Shown here in pieces: positions 5,122-5,899 of a stretch of 5,899 nucleotides of DNA. The stretch is from Pseudomonadota bacterium (GTDB taxonomy: Bacteria; Pseudomonadota; Gammaproteobacteria; UBA11654). The position numbers were made by a program, and so were the translations under genes. The notes beneath the pieces are model-generated. The model did no database searches. It was not told where the DNA came from and was given only the letters and a program-made list of their open reading frames with translations. Where the stretch lies: NCBI GenBank assembly GCA_029979325.1, contig JAPOHS010000061.1, positions 1-5,899 of the forward strand, in the 5' to 3' direction. The stretch's first letter is position 1, and the number at the start of each line of letters is the position of its first letter.

Positions 5122-5899
5122 GTGAAAGTAAACACCAAGATCATTGCCATCGCTTCAGGAAAAGGAGGTGTTGGGAAATCTACAGTTAGCAGCAATCTTG
5201 CAATTTCTCTATCAAAATCGGGCTCAAGAGTTGGCTTACTGGATGCGGACATTTATGGACCAAGCATACCGAGGATATTTGGAGTGTCCGGTCAATCAGT
5301 CACATCGAAGGATGGGAAGTCATTTGAGCCAATCGAATGTAATGGTATTCAATTGATGTCCATAGGCTTTGTTCAAACCAACAATGATGCCATGATTTGG
5401 AGAGGTCCAATGCTCTCTCAAGCCATCAATCAATTGCTTTTTCAGACCAATTGGAATGATCTTGAATATTTGATCATTGACCTGCCACCTGGAACAGGGG
5501 ATGCTCAACTTACAATTTCTCAGAAAGCAAATTTAACTGGAACGATATTGGTTACCACTCCTCAGAATATTTCATTAATCGATGTGGAGAAATCTTTAAT
5601 TGCTTTTAGGAAGCTTGATATTGAAGTTCTTGGCTTGATAGAAAATATGAGTTATTTCACTGATGATTCTGGAAAAGATCATTATATTTTTGGCAAAGGG
5701 AATATAGATGATTTTTCTGAGAAGCACGGTGTAGATTTGATTTCAAATTTGCCAATCATCCCTGATCTCACTAAATACTCGGATAATGGCAGTTTGTTCG
5801 ATGAATTTGAAAATTTACCAATATTAAGTAAAAAAAAACAACTTATGGCTTATAAACACAATGGTTATTGGGGATGTATGGATACAATGAGAGAAAAAA
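5122..5899 (+). CDS. mrp: Mrp/ApbC-type P-loop ATPase (Fe-S carrier), 3' end abnormal
   Basis: Mrp/ApbC/NBP35 proteins are cytosolic deviant-Walker ATPases that carry Fe-S clusters to apo-proteins. Start GTG 5122 is the only reasonable choice because TAA lies two codons upstream in the same frame. Seen: Walker A GKGGVGKST (13-21), LLDADIYGPSIPRIFG (39-54), MSIGF (79-83), WRGPMLSQAINQLL (93-106), DLPPGTGDAQLTIS (120-133), TTPQNISLIDVEKS (145-158) and GLIENMSYF (171-179). There is no N-terminal MIP18/DUF59 domain such as E. coli ApbC's N-terminal extension; the protein begins almost at Walker A. The usual CxxC after ENMSYF, which binds the bridging cluster, is replaced by TDDSGK; other Mrp relatives (some alphaproteobacteria) also lack it. 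Family similarity holds through LPIIPDLTKYSDNG (210-223), after which the sequence turns into a cytidylyltransferase-like segment. The frame is open at base 5899, so the true end is unseen. Confidence 0.9.
   Translation, partial: MKVNTKIIAIASGKGGVGKSTVSSNLAISLSKSGSRVGLLDADIYGPSIPRIFGVSGQSVTSKDGKSFEPIECNGIQLMSIGFVQTNNDAMIWRGPMLSQAINQLLFQTNWNDLEYLIIDLPPGTGDAQLTISQKANLTGTILVTTPQNISLIDVEKSLIAFRKLDIEVLGLIENMSYFTDDSGKDHYIFGKGNIDDFSEKHGVDLISNLPIIPDLTKYSDNGSLFDEFENLPILSKKKQLMAYKHNGYWGCMDTMREK
5791..5899 (+). other. Cytidylyltransferase (RfbF)-like C-terminal segment fused in frame to mrp
   Basis: Translated in the mrp frame, residues 224-259 read as FENLP, then LSKKKQLMAYKHNGYW and GCMDTMREK. The pattern Y-x-H-x-G-[FY]-W-x-x-MDT-x-R-[DE]-K, preceded by a 'FE..LP.L' stretch, is characteristic of the C-terminus of glucose-1-phosphate cytidylyltransferase (RfbF) and related sugar-phosphate nucleotidyltransferases, and does not belong to Mrp proteins. 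The catalytic N-terminal part of RfbF is not present. The switch lies somewhere in 5790-5838; a run of nine A at 5830-5838 is inside it, and this end has about 27% G+C (29 of 109 bases counted). It may be a true deletion/recombination fusion or a chimeric join in the assembly. Confidence 0.62.

Noticed and set aside
4957..5200. Small membrane protein and mrp as one gene split by a stop codon (same frame, TAA then GTC then GTG)
   Set aside because: Mrp homologues do not carry such a membrane anchor, and the GTG gives a normal short-form Mrp start right before Walker A; two adjacent genes in the same frame is a one-in-three coincidence.
1..5899. tRNA, rRNA, CRISPR arrays, insertion sequences or prophage parts
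   Set aside because: No clover-leaf like stretches, regularly spaced repeats, transposase motifs or terminal inverted repeats were seen; coding sequence fills almost the whole window.

Overview
The window looks like a stretch of an AT-rich (roughly 60% A+T or a little more, judged by eye) gammaproteobacterium-like chromosome. The main reasons are the murJ-ileS-lspA order, a MurJ C-terminus that resembles the enterobacterial/pseudomonad type, and a PF12811-type Bax-inhibitor-1/YccA protein. The exact genus cannot be read from the sequence. Every supported gene is on the + strand, packed almost without gaps.

Layout. Bases 2-379 hold the 3' end of murJ (lipid II flippase), open at the window edge. 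Bases 403-3192 are a complete ileS (isoleucyl-tRNA synthetase). lspA (lipoprotein signal peptidase) begins on the next base and runs to 3711. The 40-base gap that follows carries a plausible sigma70-type promoter whose expected start point falls on the next ATG. A second block then runs as a probable operon. It contains a cysteine-free Fur-family regulator resembling Irr (3752-4168), a seven-helix BI-1/YccA membrane protein with a strong ribosome binding site (4187-4957), a 53-residue single-helix membrane protein starting at a GTG that overlaps the previous stop (4957-5118), and a Mrp/ApbC P-loop ATPase starting at GTG 5122 and open at the right edge. No intergenic stretch exceeds 40 bases.

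How the genes fit together. The first block is envelope and translation housekeeping: peptidoglycan precursor export, charging of tRNA-Ile, and lipoprotein maturation. The ribF gene that usually sits between murJ and ileS is absent, and the usual fkpB-ispH pair after lspA is replaced by the second block. The second block pairs an iron/heme-type regulator with a putative Fe-S cluster carrier ATPase, which suggests an iron-related theme, though the BI-1 protein and the 53-residue protein have no established link to it.

The most striking oddity is at the right end. The Mrp reading frame stops resembling Mrp near base 5790-5810 and continues, in frame, into a segment that reads like the C-terminus of a glucose-1-phosphate cytidylyltransferase (RfbF). 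This is either a real rearrangement or fusion, or an assembly chimera. Other points of interest are a lengthened loop between the catalytic aspartates of LspA, loss of the CxxC motif in Mrp, and a possible leaderless transcript for the Irr-like gene. I found no convincing evidence of a wholly new biological system.
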